Shown piece after piece: positions 1-5,705 of a stretch of DNA of 5,705 nucleotides (its first letter is position 1; each line of letters begins with the position of its first letter). A program made the translations under genes and the position numbers. The stretch is from positions 1-5,705 of the forward strand of contig DYON01000171.1 in NCBI GenBank assembly GCA_020720525.1, given 5' to 3'. The DNA is from Acetofilamentum sp. (GTDB taxonomy: Bacteria > Bacteroidota > Bacteroidia > Bacteroidales > DTU049). The notes under the pieces are model-generated. The model did not search any database and was not told where the DNA came from. It was given only the letters and a program-made list of their open reading frames with translations.

Positions 1-78
1 AAAAATAGCAATTTCTATTATTTTTCCGGTTCGATTGTTTCCGCCTGTTGTTTCTATATCGCAGATTGCGTATTTCAT
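1..78 (-). CDS. DEDDh-type 3'-5' exonuclease, N-terminal fragment (partial, runs off left edge)
   Basis: Only the first 26 codons are in the window. The translation begins MKYAICDIETTGG and continues to KIIEIAIF. Seen: DIETTG at residues 7-12 is the Exo I motif (DxE) of the DnaQ/DEDDh exonuclease fold, with D7 and E9 as the expected two-metal ligands, followed by the usual KIxEIAI strand. Known: in this family such proteins are the proofreading epsilon subunit of DNA polymerase III, RNase T-like enzymes, or, in many Bacteroidota, an exonuclease domain fused to a UvrC-like GIY-YIG nuclease; the start at residue 1 just before the first strand fits those. Which of these it is cannot be decided because the rest is missing. 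The ATG at 78 is chosen because it sits at the normal family start and lies 8 bases after a -7 box. No ribosome binding site is visible. Confidence 0.8.
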   Translation of the reverse strand, partial: MKYAICDIETTGGNNRTGKIIEIAIF

Positions 79-86
79 TCGAGTTG

Positions 87-115
87 CAAAGGTAGTAAAA
101 TTGCGACGCAACAAA
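87..115 (-). promoter_or_regulatory. Bacteroidota-type promoter of the exonuclease gene
   Basis: On the minus strand, TTTG (115-112) is followed after 17 bases by TACCTTTG (94-87), a full match to the Bacteroidota -7 consensus TAnnTTTG. The spacing is slightly shorter than the usual 19-21. The box ends only 8 bases before the ATG at 78, so the transcript should be leaderless or nearly so. The spacer holds an 11-base palindrome (101-111). The -33 box directly touches the U-tract of the upstream terminator. Confidence 0.65.
101..111. promoter_or_regulatory. Palindrome in promoter spacer, possible operator
   Basis: TTGCG-A-CGCAA is a perfect 5+5 inverted repeat around one central base. It occupies most of the spacer between the -33 and -7 boxes of the exonuclease promoter, a position where a bound protein would block the polymerase. 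Function is inferred from position only; the arms are short. Confidence 0.3.
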
Positions 116-142
116 AAAAAGGCTGCCCGAAGACAGCCTTTT
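113..142 (-). terminator. Rho-independent terminator of the T9SS-sorted protein gene
   Basis: On the minus strand the stem GGCTGTC (138-132), loop TTCG (131-128) and stem GGCAGCC (127-121) form a 7-bp hairpin with one G-U pair, closed by a C(UUCG)G tetraloop, which is known to be exceptionally stable. Eight T's follow (120-113), and four A's before the stem (142-139) can pair with the first T's. It lies 21 bases after the stop codon at 164. Confidence 0.93.
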
Positions 143-163
143 AGTTAAGTAGAAAAGAATCTC

Positions 164-1015
164 TTAGAGAGAAACTTTTTTCTGCATAATCATACCGTTT
201 GATTCAACAACTACATTGTAGATTCCTGAATCGAAGCTGCTCATACCGATAACGGTGTTGGCGTTGTTGATTTCTTGAGAAAGAACAACTTGTCCAACAG
301 CATTGTAAACAGTAACAGTTCCGTTAGCATCGGCTAACTGAACATTGAGCTGACGGTCGAAAGCAAAGATGTTTCCTTCGAGAGTGCCTTCTTCAACACC
401 AACTGTAATTTGTCCAGCAAGAATCTGAGCATCGGCTGTTGAATTGTAAGCGTAATCTTTAATTGTGATGGTGCTTCCTGCAGCAGGAATATCGCTTACG
501 CGAATCCATCCGTAATGGAAGTTAGTGCCACCACCTAGCTGGAAAATAATGCCAACATAATGTTCAGCATTGTCACCAAAATTGCCATAGAAACCACCGC
601 TGTAAGTCGAAGCAAAGGTTTGTTTATTTTGCTGAGTAGCCCCTAAATCGAAAGGATTACCGTCCTGAATTTGCCATGGACCAGCTGATCCGATAGTAGC
701 GTTAAGAGCTAATGCTGAGAGATAAGGAACAGTAGTACCCATAGTTCCCATAGCACCATTTCCAATTAAATCGCCTCTTCCAATTACTGTTGTGTTAGCA
801 GGGTTTCCACTCCAGTCAAAACGTCTGATAGTGTAATCAAATGCGCCATCAGCATCAAAATCAATCCCCAAAGAATCACCAACGTTAGTAATAACAACGT
901 CGGGATTGATATCAGTGTAAACAATTTGACCATTGACAAGGCCAATACCAGCTACACCCATAGCCAATGAAGCATAAACTTTCAGTTTGCTTTCCAAGTG
1001 AGTAGATTTTTTCAT
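164..1015 (-). CDS. Secreted protein with type IX secretion (T9SS type A) sorting domain, function unknown
   Basis: A complete gene of 283 residues. Seen: a signal peptide (KK near the N-terminus, hydrophobic run at about 15-27, likely cleavage after VNG before Q30); a mature start QIVYTDINPD; a DFDADGAFD stretch at 52-60 resembling calcium-binding DxDxDG loops; a Gly-rich middle; HYGWIRV at 167-173; and a C-terminal domain at about 214-283 with the typical beta-strand pattern VTVYNAVGQVV, DSGIYNVVV and a final KKVSL. Known: this C-terminal pattern is the Por/T9SS type A sorting domain, removed during export with the protein released or anchored to surface lipopolysaccharide. The QxVYTDxNPD start and the GWxRV motif recur in uncharacterised Bacteroidota secreted proteins, as far as I recall. 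No catalytic residues are recognisable. It has its own -7 box upstream and a strong terminator downstream, so it is probably transcribed alone. GC content looks higher than in the neighbouring phosphatase gene, which may reflect stronger expression. Confidence 0.88.
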   Translation of the reverse strand: MKKSTHLESKLKVYASLAMGVAGIGLVNGQIVYTDINPDVVITNVGDSLGIDFDADGAFDYTIRRFDWSGNPANTTVIGRGDLIGNGAMGTMGTTVPYLSALALNATIGSAGPWQIQDGNPFDLGATQQNKQTFASTYSGGFYGNFGDNAEHYVGIIFQLGGGTNFHYGWIRVSDIPAAGSTITIKDYAYNSTADAQILAGQITVGVEEGTLEGNIFAFDRQLNVQLADANGTVTVYNAVGQVVLSQEINNANTVIGMSSFDSGIYNVVVESNGMIMQKKVSL

Positions 1016-1038
1016 AGTGTTTAGTTTGGTTTAAGAAA

Positions 1039-1068
1039 CAAAAGTAAGAATAATTGAGAACTGTGAAA
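1039..1068 (-). promoter_or_regulatory. Probable promoter of the T9SS-sorted protein gene
   Basis: TACTTTTG (1046-1039, minus strand) matches the Bacteroidota -7 consensus TAnnTTTG and lies 23 bases before the ATG at 1015. The -33 side is weak: TTTC at 1068-1065 is 18 bases upstream instead of TTTG. The leader between box and start is A-rich without a Shine-Dalgarno sequence, which is normal for the phylum. Confidence 0.55.
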
Positions 1069-1080
1069 TATATTTCGAAA
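1065..1080. repeat. Overlapping palindromes upstream of the T9SS gene promoter
   Basis: GAAATATATTTC (1065-1076) is a perfect 12-base palindrome, and TTTCGAAA (1073-1080) is a second one overlapping it. They lie at and just upstream of the presumed -33 region, so a regulator site is possible. The AT-rich content makes chance occurrence plausible. Confidence 0.3.
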
Positions 1081-1118
1081 GAAAAAGAGTTAAAAAGAGG
1101 TTAAAGATAGAAAGAGAT

Positions 1119-3653
1119 TTATAATTTGGTTCTATACAAAGTAGAATCAACCGTGCCAATCATTCTTTGTTTATTAGAATAATCAATTTGTAAAAAATCG
1201 CATATTTTGCAAATTTCAACATCTGGTTTTAAAATTAAATTGCTATAATCTGTATAAACAACTTCGAAATTTGGATGAATTTGAAACCAATTTTCAATTC
1301 TATTTAGCTCTTTTTTAAATGTTTCTGAAAGTGCTAGCGGAAAAACTTTACTATCTTTTCCAAGCATTTTTTGCTGCGAGATTATAACTTCATTTACATC
1401 TCGCTTCATGAATATGACTTTGTATTTGTACCCATCGGGCAAAAACTTCAACAACTGAGCAATTACTTTTACAGCCTTTCCATCGGCTTGATCGAGCCAT
1501 GAAGAATCTCTCGCAAGGCTTTTTACTGGCTCAAACTCGAAATACCCTTTAGGATTATTGTCATCGGCATTTCTGATTTTATCGGTTAGAATATCCAATC
1601 CTGCTGCATCAAGAATCTGCATCATCATTGAAGTACCTGAACGTGGTAAACCTGAAACAATGATTACTTCACCTTTTTTCATATCGTTAATTTGTTGAGT
1701 AAAAATCTTTGCCATTTCTGGCTCTGTGTTTTTTAATAGATTGGAAAGCAATATGCGGGCGTTTAAATTTGAAGGCGCAAGTGAAAGAAAAACCGATAAC
1801 GCTCCAATGGCATCTTTTTGCGAATCCATTTTGGCAAGAGCAACTCCTAAATAATAATGAGCTGCTGGAAATGAATAATTCAAGCCAATACAGTCTAAAA
1901 ACGAATTGGAAGCTTCTTTAAAAGAGCCAGAATTAAGCAATGCAAGCCCCAAATGATAATGAGCCAATGTATTGTTTTCGTCGATTTTTAGTTCGTTATG
2001 CAAACTTTCAATGGCTTTTTTAAATTCATCCATTTGAATATAGATCATCGCCAGCTGCAAATGAATACCAGGTTGTCTGAGATTTTTTGCTGAAAGTGCG
2101 TTAAAAATATTATAAGCCTTATTATACTTGCCTTCATTAAATAGAATAATACCATCCAGCATCTCAATTTCTATAATACTCGAATCTTTGATAGTTTGCA
2201 GGTTACTCATCACGTCACGTGCTTCTTTAAATTTTTTAAAGTGCACGTATAATTTTATCAGTTCTAAGTTAAATCGAATATCAGTTTTATCTTCTTCATA
2301 CAATTGCTGAAAATCAGCAAGAGATTCTTCATGATTTTTTCTAATTGCTTTAATTTTTGCAAGGTAAAACCGGTTTTCGCGTATGGCTTTTTCAGCTGCA
2401 AGATTTTTATCTTCACCAGGATCTTCAATATACCCTAAATCAACTAGTTGTTGTAAGGCTTCAGCAGAATCGCTTGTGTTAATTCTTTCACTCTCATTGT
2501 GCATTCCACATTCACCTTCAATATCTTCCCATGAAGGAATAGTTTTTATACTCGTTGCCTCTTCGAATATGCTGAGTAAAACCTTTCCATCCATATCTTC
2601 GCCTACAGGAATTCCAAAGCAGGTTAAAATAGTGGGGGCAATATCAAGTAATGTAGCTCCATACACACGTTCATCATGTTGAATGCCAGGGCCACTAATA
2701 CAGAAAATTCCAAAAGGACTATGTTCAAAGGCTGGAGCAGTATTACAATGTGGGATTTCATTAAGACGCATGTGCTCGCTATTGAAGCCATGGTCAGAAA
2801 TAAGCATAACTATGGTATCATCATCGACTAATTGCAAATAACGCTCTAACATCATGTCGTGAAACAAATAGATGCCCTCGACTACGTCTTTGTAGTTATC
2901 GAAATCTTCATTGCTTACTCTTGGCACTTGGGGAGGGGTATATTTCATGAATCCATGACAAATATGGTCAATTGCATCGAAATATACAGCCGTAAAATCC
3001 CATTCAGTGGTCTTCATAGCTCTTGTTGCTGCAGCATGTAAACTCGCTGTTTGTGCAACAAGCTGAGCTATCGAACCAATCCTTGTATCTTTCTCTTGAT
3101 CAATAAGATGCAAGTTTGGTACAAATGGATGTATAATATCACCTGTCAATTCAGTCAGATGAACACGCAACTTGAAAAACTCATTTCTGCGTGACTCTGG
3201 ATGAATAGTGCCATTGGGCATAAGCCATTTCTCCGCAGCCACATTATCAATTTTCTGGAAGTAGTTGGAAACCATCACCCCATTAATTGGCTCTGCAGGA
3301 TGACTAGGCCACCAACCAATAACATTACTTTTCATGCCATTCTGATGTAGTATGTTCCATATCGCTTTGCATGTTCTTGAGGTAACATTTATAGGTCTAA
3401 TACCTCCAATTTCAGGATTCGGCTCAACAAAACCAAGTATGCCATGTTTATCAGCTCGTTTACCAGTGGCAATTGATGTCCATAAAACTGGCGACAAAGG
3501 AGGATCAAGTGTCGCCAAATTTCCAATGACACCATTATTTATTAATTTCTCAAGTGCTGGCATTTTACCAGCGTCAAGAAGAGGATTTATTATTTTCCAA
3601 TCGGCTGAATCCCAACCAATCAGCAGTAGTTTTTTTGCAATTCTTTTACTCAT
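1119..3653 (-). CDS. Alkaline-phosphatase-superfamily phosphodiesterase/phosphatase, TPR and sulfotransferase fusion
   Basis: Start at 3653 (844 residues, MSKRIAKKLLLIGWDSADW) is preferred over the ATG at 3692, which would add 13 basic residues and lengthen the overlap with the small gene upstream. Residue numbers use the shorter start. Domain 1 (about 8-375) is a type I phosphodiesterase/nucleotide pyrophosphatase-like domain with the expected two-metal set: D15, nucleophile candidate S54 (LSPVLWTSIATG), D229 and H233 (DAIDHICH), D287 and H288 (SDHG), H311 (EHSPFG). A linker (about 375-428) is followed by about six TPR units (429-629). Domain 3 (about 660-844) is a sulfotransferase: GLPRSGTS (668-675) is the 5'-phosphosulfate loop of PAPS binding, and FMKRDVNEVIISQ supplies the usual Arg and Ser of the 3'-phosphate site. 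There is no signal peptide or membrane segment, so it should act in the cytoplasm. The substrate of either enzyme domain cannot be read from the sequence. No terminator is visible after the stop. Confidence 0.9.
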   Translation of the reverse strand: MSKRIAKKLLLIGWDSADWKIINPLLDAGKMPALEKLINNGVIGNLATLDPPLSPVLWTSIATGKRADKHGILGFVEPNPEIGGIRPINVTSRTCKAIWNILHQNGMKSNVIGWWPSHPAEPINGVMVSNYFQKIDNVAAEKWLMPNGTIHPESRRNEFFKLRVHLTELTGDIIHPFVPNLHLIDQEKDTRIGSIAQLVAQTASLHAAATRAMKTTEWDFTAVYFDAIDHICHGFMKYTPPQVPRVSNEDFDNYKDVVEGIYLFHDMMLERYLQLVDDDTIVMLISDHGFNSEHMRLNEIPHCNTAPAFEHSPFGIFCISGPGIQHDERVYGATLLDIAPTILTCFGIPVGEDMDGKVLLSIFEEATSIKTIPSWEDIEGECGMHNESERINTSDSAEALQQLVDLGYIEDPGEDKNLAAEKAIRENRFYLAKIKAIRKNHEESLADFQQLYEEDKTDIRFNLELIKLYVHFKKFKEARDVMSNLQTIKDSSIIEIEMLDGIILFNEGKYNKAYNIFNALSAKNLRQPGIHLQLAMIYIQMDEFKKAIESLHNELKIDENNTLAHYHLGLALLNSGSFKEASNSFLDCIGLNYSFPAAHYYLGVALAKMDSQKDAIGALSVFLSLAPSNLNARILLSNLLKNTEPEMAKIFTQQINDMKKGEVIIVSGLPRSGTSMMMQILDAAGLDILTDKIRNADDNNPKGYFEFEPVKSLARDSSWLDQADGKAVKVIAQLLKFLPDGYKYKVIFMKRDVNEVIISQQKMLGKDSKVFPLALSETFKKELNRIENWFQIHPNFEVVYTDYSNLILKPDVEICKICDFLQIDYSNKQRMIGTVDSTLYRTKL

Positions 3654-3846
3654 TACCCAGCTTTTTCTTATCTTCTTGTTTTTGGGAGGCATTTTTTAAA
3701 GACAATCCTCTAGCTTTGCGCCATGCCAAAAGACCTTCGTCTCCAAAAGCCAACAATCCTAAGAAACCATCCTTAGGTATCGTAATAGATTTTAAGATTT
3801 TCGATGACAAATAGTCAAAATCTTGTGTTGTTTTTATCTTGTTCAT
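3646..3846 (-). CDS. Small protein of unknown function, coupled to the phosphatase-TPR-sulfotransferase gene
   Basis: Not recognised. From the ATG at 3846 it encodes 66 residues; a TTG at 3858 in the same frame would give 70, but the ATG is preferred. Seen: MNKIKTTQDFDYLSSKIL, then a short mildly hydrophobic Gly-rich centre (GFLGLLAFGDEGLLAW), then a highly charged Lys-rich tail ending in KLGNE. There is no signal peptide, cysteine pair or zinc motif. The reasons to think it real are a TAnnTTTG -7 box 20 bases before the ATG, an otherwise unfilled gap, and an 8-base overlap of its end (ATGAGTAA) with the ATG of the downstream gene, an arrangement that suggests translational coupling. A partner or regulator of the downstream enzyme is possible but is only inferred from position. 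Confidence 0.6.
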   Translation of the reverse strand: MNKIKTTQDFDYLSSKILKSITIPKDGFLGLLAFGDEGLLAWRKARGLSLKNASQKQEDKKKLGNE

Positions 3847-3866
3847 TAAATATGACAATTGTTGTA

Positions 3867-3874
3867 CAAAAGTA
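3867..3874 (-). promoter_or_regulatory. -7 box of the small gene/phosphatase operon
   Basis: TACTTTTG on the minus strand matches the Bacteroidota -7 consensus TAnnTTTG and lies 20 bases before the ATG at 3846. No convincing TTTG -33 box is found at 19-21 bases upstream, so the promoter may be weak or activator-dependent. It is the only promoter-like element in the gap between the patatin gene and the small gene. Confidence 0.5.
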
Positions 3875-3901
3875 GAGAAATATTTTCAATAAATATGGCT
3901 A

Positions 3902-3940
3902 ACACTAAATTAACGAAATAATGCTACTATAATGTAGTGT
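3902..3940. repeat. Inverted repeat in the gap after the patatin gene
   Basis: ACACTA (3902-3907) and TAGTGT (3935-3940) are complementary arms 27 bases apart. A second small hairpin, CTAC/GTAG with a 6-base loop, lies in and over the right arm, so the two pairings exclude each other. There is no U-tract and no GC-rich stem, so this is not a normal terminator. It may be chance in AT-rich DNA. Confidence 0.2.
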
Positions 3941-3955
3941 AAGTTGAGAATTTTT

Positions 3956-4723
3956 TCACATCCGATTGGTATATTCTTTCAGCTTTTCGTTGGCGTGGTC
4001 GTAACCAATCTCGAACATTTTTTCTGCATTTTTGATATTGAAATAGCTGAATTTTGCCAATTCTTGTGGCTCGAAAAGCAAATCGGGCTTGTTGGTCGAA
4101 TACTTTAATCGGCTGTTGAGACTAAGCACAAATGTTCGTTCTGCTATACTTTTTATAGATGGTTTAATATCTTGCTCAACAACTGGATTTACATTTACTG
4201 CAAAAATGGATGAAGCTAATTTTTTCAATGGTTCAATCGGTAAATTGTCGCAGATGCCGCCATCGGCAAGTACAATACCATGCGACACCACAGGACGAAA
4301 TAAAACAGGGATCGAAGCCGAAGCAAGAACATAGCGAGTCAAATTTCCACTGTTGTAGTATTCGGCTTTGCCTTTGTTGAGATTGGTTACACAAATCCAA
4401 GTTGGAATTTGAAGGCTTTCGATATTTTCGGCTCTTAAATGTGTTTTCAGAATTCTAAATATACCACTTGTTTTCATGAGCCCAGAGCGTATAAAACCCA
4501 GACTGAAAAAGTTTTTAAGTTTAAACGAACTCATCAATTTTAAAATTTCGACAGGCGAATATCCATCGGCATAAAAAGCCGCGGCAATGGCACCGGCACT
4601 ACTGCCCGAAATAGCTACTGGCTTCATGTTGTGCTCTTCGAGTGCTTGTAAAACACCAAGATGCGCAAACCCTTTGGCTGCGCCACCACTCAATGCTATT
4701 GCAACAGTTTTTTGATTTGTCAT
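3956..4723 (-). CDS. Patatin-like phospholipase
   Basis: A complete gene of 255 residues, a usual length for short bacterial patatins (RssA/YlbK-like). Seen: a glycine-rich oxyanion loop SGGAAKG at 12-18 in the typical context GFAHLGVLQALEE; the nucleophile elbow GSSAG at 40-44 with Ser42; SASIPVLFRPV at 135-145; and DGG at 154-156 with Asp154 as the second member of the Ser-Asp dyad. Known: patatins hydrolyse acyl esters of phospholipids or lysophospholipids. No signal peptide or beta-barrel domain is present, so a cytoplasmic or inner-membrane-associated enzyme is expected, unlike the long surface patatins with a BamA-like barrel. Its ATG overlaps the TGA of the GH84-like gene (ATGA), so the two are very likely co-transcribed and translationally coupled. 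There is no Shine-Dalgarno sequence. No clear terminator follows, so read-through into the small gene is possible. The natural substrate is unknown. Confidence 0.92.
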   Translation of the reverse strand: MTNQKTVAIALSGGAAKGFAHLGVLQALEEHNMKPVAISGSSAGAIAAAFYADGYSPVEILKLMSSFKLKNFFSLGFIRSGLMKTSGIFRILKTHLRAENIESLQIPTWICVTNLNKGKAEYYNSGNLTRYVLASASIPVLFRPVVSHGIVLADGGICDNLPIEPLKKLASSIFAVNVNPVVEQDIKPSIKSIAERTFVLSLNSRLKYSTNKPDLLFEPQELAKFSYFNIKNAEKMFEIGYDHANEKLKEYTNRM

Positions 4724-5705
4724 ATTTGTCGGTTTGCTTTGTTTTGGCTGGGAGTTTTAACATCGGCAATTCGAATTGAAAGTATGTCGGACAAATCGAA
4801 AAGCTCCGTTTTAAGCTTTTGAATAGCTGTTTCGTTCGATAGATCATTCAAAAATCCATCCAATGCCAGCTTTTCCTTTTCGATGGTACGAGCATACTTA
4901 TTTGGGTCTTCGCCTTTATATTCGCTCATACGCAGATAGCGAACAATTTTGAAAAACGAATCGTTGAATTGAAGAAGCTTATAGGCATTTGAACTTCCAT
5001 ACCATTTCACCAATACTTTCCACAGACTTTTTTCCGGATTGTATGCTTGGGTATTCCAAAGATAATCGGCTAGGGTTGCGTATTTTATTTTATATATCTC
5101 GCTACTGGCCGAGCCATTCACATACAAATGCCCCCCATCGTTCATGAGTTGAAAATTGTTGGGCAAAATCACATCGTATGGCTCGAAAAGATTGCACAAT
5201 ACCGATTTTTCGGGATAATAGGCTGGGTAGCCGCCATAAATGCCATCGAGGCTTCGGGCATAAATTGTGTTGTCCCAAAGCATCGGAGTTCGTCCCGAAT
5301 ACTGCATATATCGTTGTAAATCAACTTCATCTATAACAAGAGAGCGAACGGTGTTTCCTGTCCATATAATTGCAACTTCTTTCGGAATGCTCGAAATGAG
5401 CTCGTCGAAATAGCCATCAGCCATGCCACGACTTTTGTCGATAAACTCATTCAAATACCAAGGTGGACAAAACTCGAAGCGTGTATCGGGATAATTTTGA
5501 CTCAACCACTTGTTGATAAAGTTTATCATATATGCTTGCGCATGTGCAAGTGTGCGATGCATTTCTTTGTCGTTTTCCGACCAAAGCGAATACAGCTTGC
5601 GATAGCTTTTTTCGTGAGGAACAAAATCGTCGGCCATAAGCATAATGGTGGTTGCTCCTGCATCGAGGCTTATTTTGAAAACATCGCTGAGCGTTTTCAT
5701 GCCTT
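4720..5705 (-). CDS. GH84-like beta-N-acetylglucosaminidase (O-GlcNAcase family), C-terminal part, N-terminus outside window
   Basis: The frame is open to the right edge. An in-frame ATG at 5700 is unlikely to be the real start, because the catalytic pair would then lie at residues 24-25, whereas in characterised GH84 enzymes it comes more than 200 residues in. Numbering from that ATG: LMADDF at 20-26 fits the Asp-Asp pair of GH84 (one Asp orients the substrate acetamido group, the next is the acid/base); FCPPWY at 77-82; IIWTGNTVRS at 111-120, a strong GH84 motif; LWDN at 141-144; and later ATLADYLWNTQAYNPEKS, typical of the end of the catalytic domain, before a helical C-terminal region. 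Known: GH84 enzymes remove beta-linked GlcNAc by substrate-assisted catalysis. Several positions differ from the usual motifs (WDNTIYAR where WWN/WDN-YPVND is typical), so specificity may differ. The missing N-terminus hides any signal peptide. The gene is coupled to the patatin gene through ATGA. Confidence 0.8.
   Translation of the reverse strand, partial: GMKTLSDVFKISLDAGATTIMLMADDFVPHEKSYRKLYSLWSENDKEMHRTLAHAQAYMINFINKWLSQNYPDTRFEFCPPWYLNEFIDKSRGMADGYFDELISSIPKEVAIIWTGNTVRSLVIDEVDLQRYMQYSGRTPMLWDNTIYARSLDGIYGGYPAYYPEKSVLCNLFEPYDVILPNNFQLMNDGGHLYVNGSASSEIYKIKYATLADYLWNTQAYNPEKSLWKVLVKWYGSSNAYKLLQFNDSFFKIVRYLRMSEYKGEDPNKYARTIEKEKLALDGFLNDLSNETAIQKLKTELFDLSDILSIRIADVKTPSQNKANRQI

Noticed and set aside
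2383..2682. Plus-strand open frame of 99 codons inside the phosphatase-TPR-sulfotransferase gene
   Set aside because: It lies antisense to a conserved metal-binding domain and linker; the translation is Ser/Ile-rich with no recognisable motif, as expected for a shadow frame.
3654..3692. Longer start of the fusion gene (ATG at 3692)
   Set aside because: It adds 13 basic residues before the normal family start (KKLLLIGWDSADW) and requires a 47-base overlap with the small gene; the ATG at 3653 gives a compact 8-base overlap.
3352..3814. Two plus-strand open frames (115 and 86 codons) antisense to the start of the fusion gene and the small gene
   Set aside because: They overlap each other and well-supported minus-strand coding sequence, and have no promoter or family features.
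3872..3898. ATATTT/AAATAT inverted repeat upstream of the small gene's -7 box as an operator
   Set aside because: The arms are six A/T-only bases in very AT-rich DNA, which is expected by chance.
3918..3945. CTAC/GTAG hairpin after the patatin gene as its terminator
   Set aside because: The stem is only 4 bp, is AT-rich in the loop, and is not followed by a run of T's on the minus strand.
4599..4847. Minus-strand 82-codon frame across the GH84/patatin junction
   Set aside because: It is an out-of-frame reading of two recognisable genes; its Cys/Trp-rich translation has no family features.

Overview
The window looks like a piece of a Bacteroidota chromosome. The main clues are a secreted protein with a type IX secretion (T9SS) C-terminal sorting domain, three TAnnTTTG-type -7 promoter boxes with short leaders, the absence of clear Shine-Dalgarno sequences, and an AT-rich composition. 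Every supported gene lies on the minus strand, so in transcription order the window reads from high to low coordinates. I see no tRNA, rRNA, CRISPR array or mobile element.

In transcription order: (1) a GH84-like glycoside hydrolase (O-GlcNAcase/beta-N-acetylglucosaminidase family), cut off by the right edge so that its N-terminus is missing; (2) a complete patatin-like phospholipase, which starts inside the stop codon of the first gene (ATGA overlap). These two probably form the end of one operon. (3) After a short AT-rich gap with a -7 box comes a small unrecognised gene (66 codons), whose last codons overlap by 8 bases the start of (4), a large three-part protein: an alkaline-phosphatase-superfamily phosphodiesterase/phosphatase domain, about six TPR repeats and a PAPS-type sulfotransferase domain. 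(5) Downstream, with its own -7 box, is a secreted protein with a signal peptide, a DxDxDG calcium-type motif and a T9SS type A sorting domain, closed by a strong terminator with a C(UUCG)G tetraloop. (6) At the left edge, directly after that terminator, a promoter drives the first 26 codons of a DEDDh-type exonuclease gene that runs out of the window.

The genes do not form one obvious pathway. The most unusual unit is the small protein plus the phosphatase-TPR-sulfotransferase fusion: an apparently cytoplasmic enzyme with all expected metal ligands in its first domain and a PAPS-binding loop in its last. The terminator/promoter junction at 87-142 is also compact: the U-tract of one gene runs into the -33 box of the next, and an 11-base palindrome fills most of that promoter's spacer. 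Domain calls come from motif recognition by eye; no database search was run.
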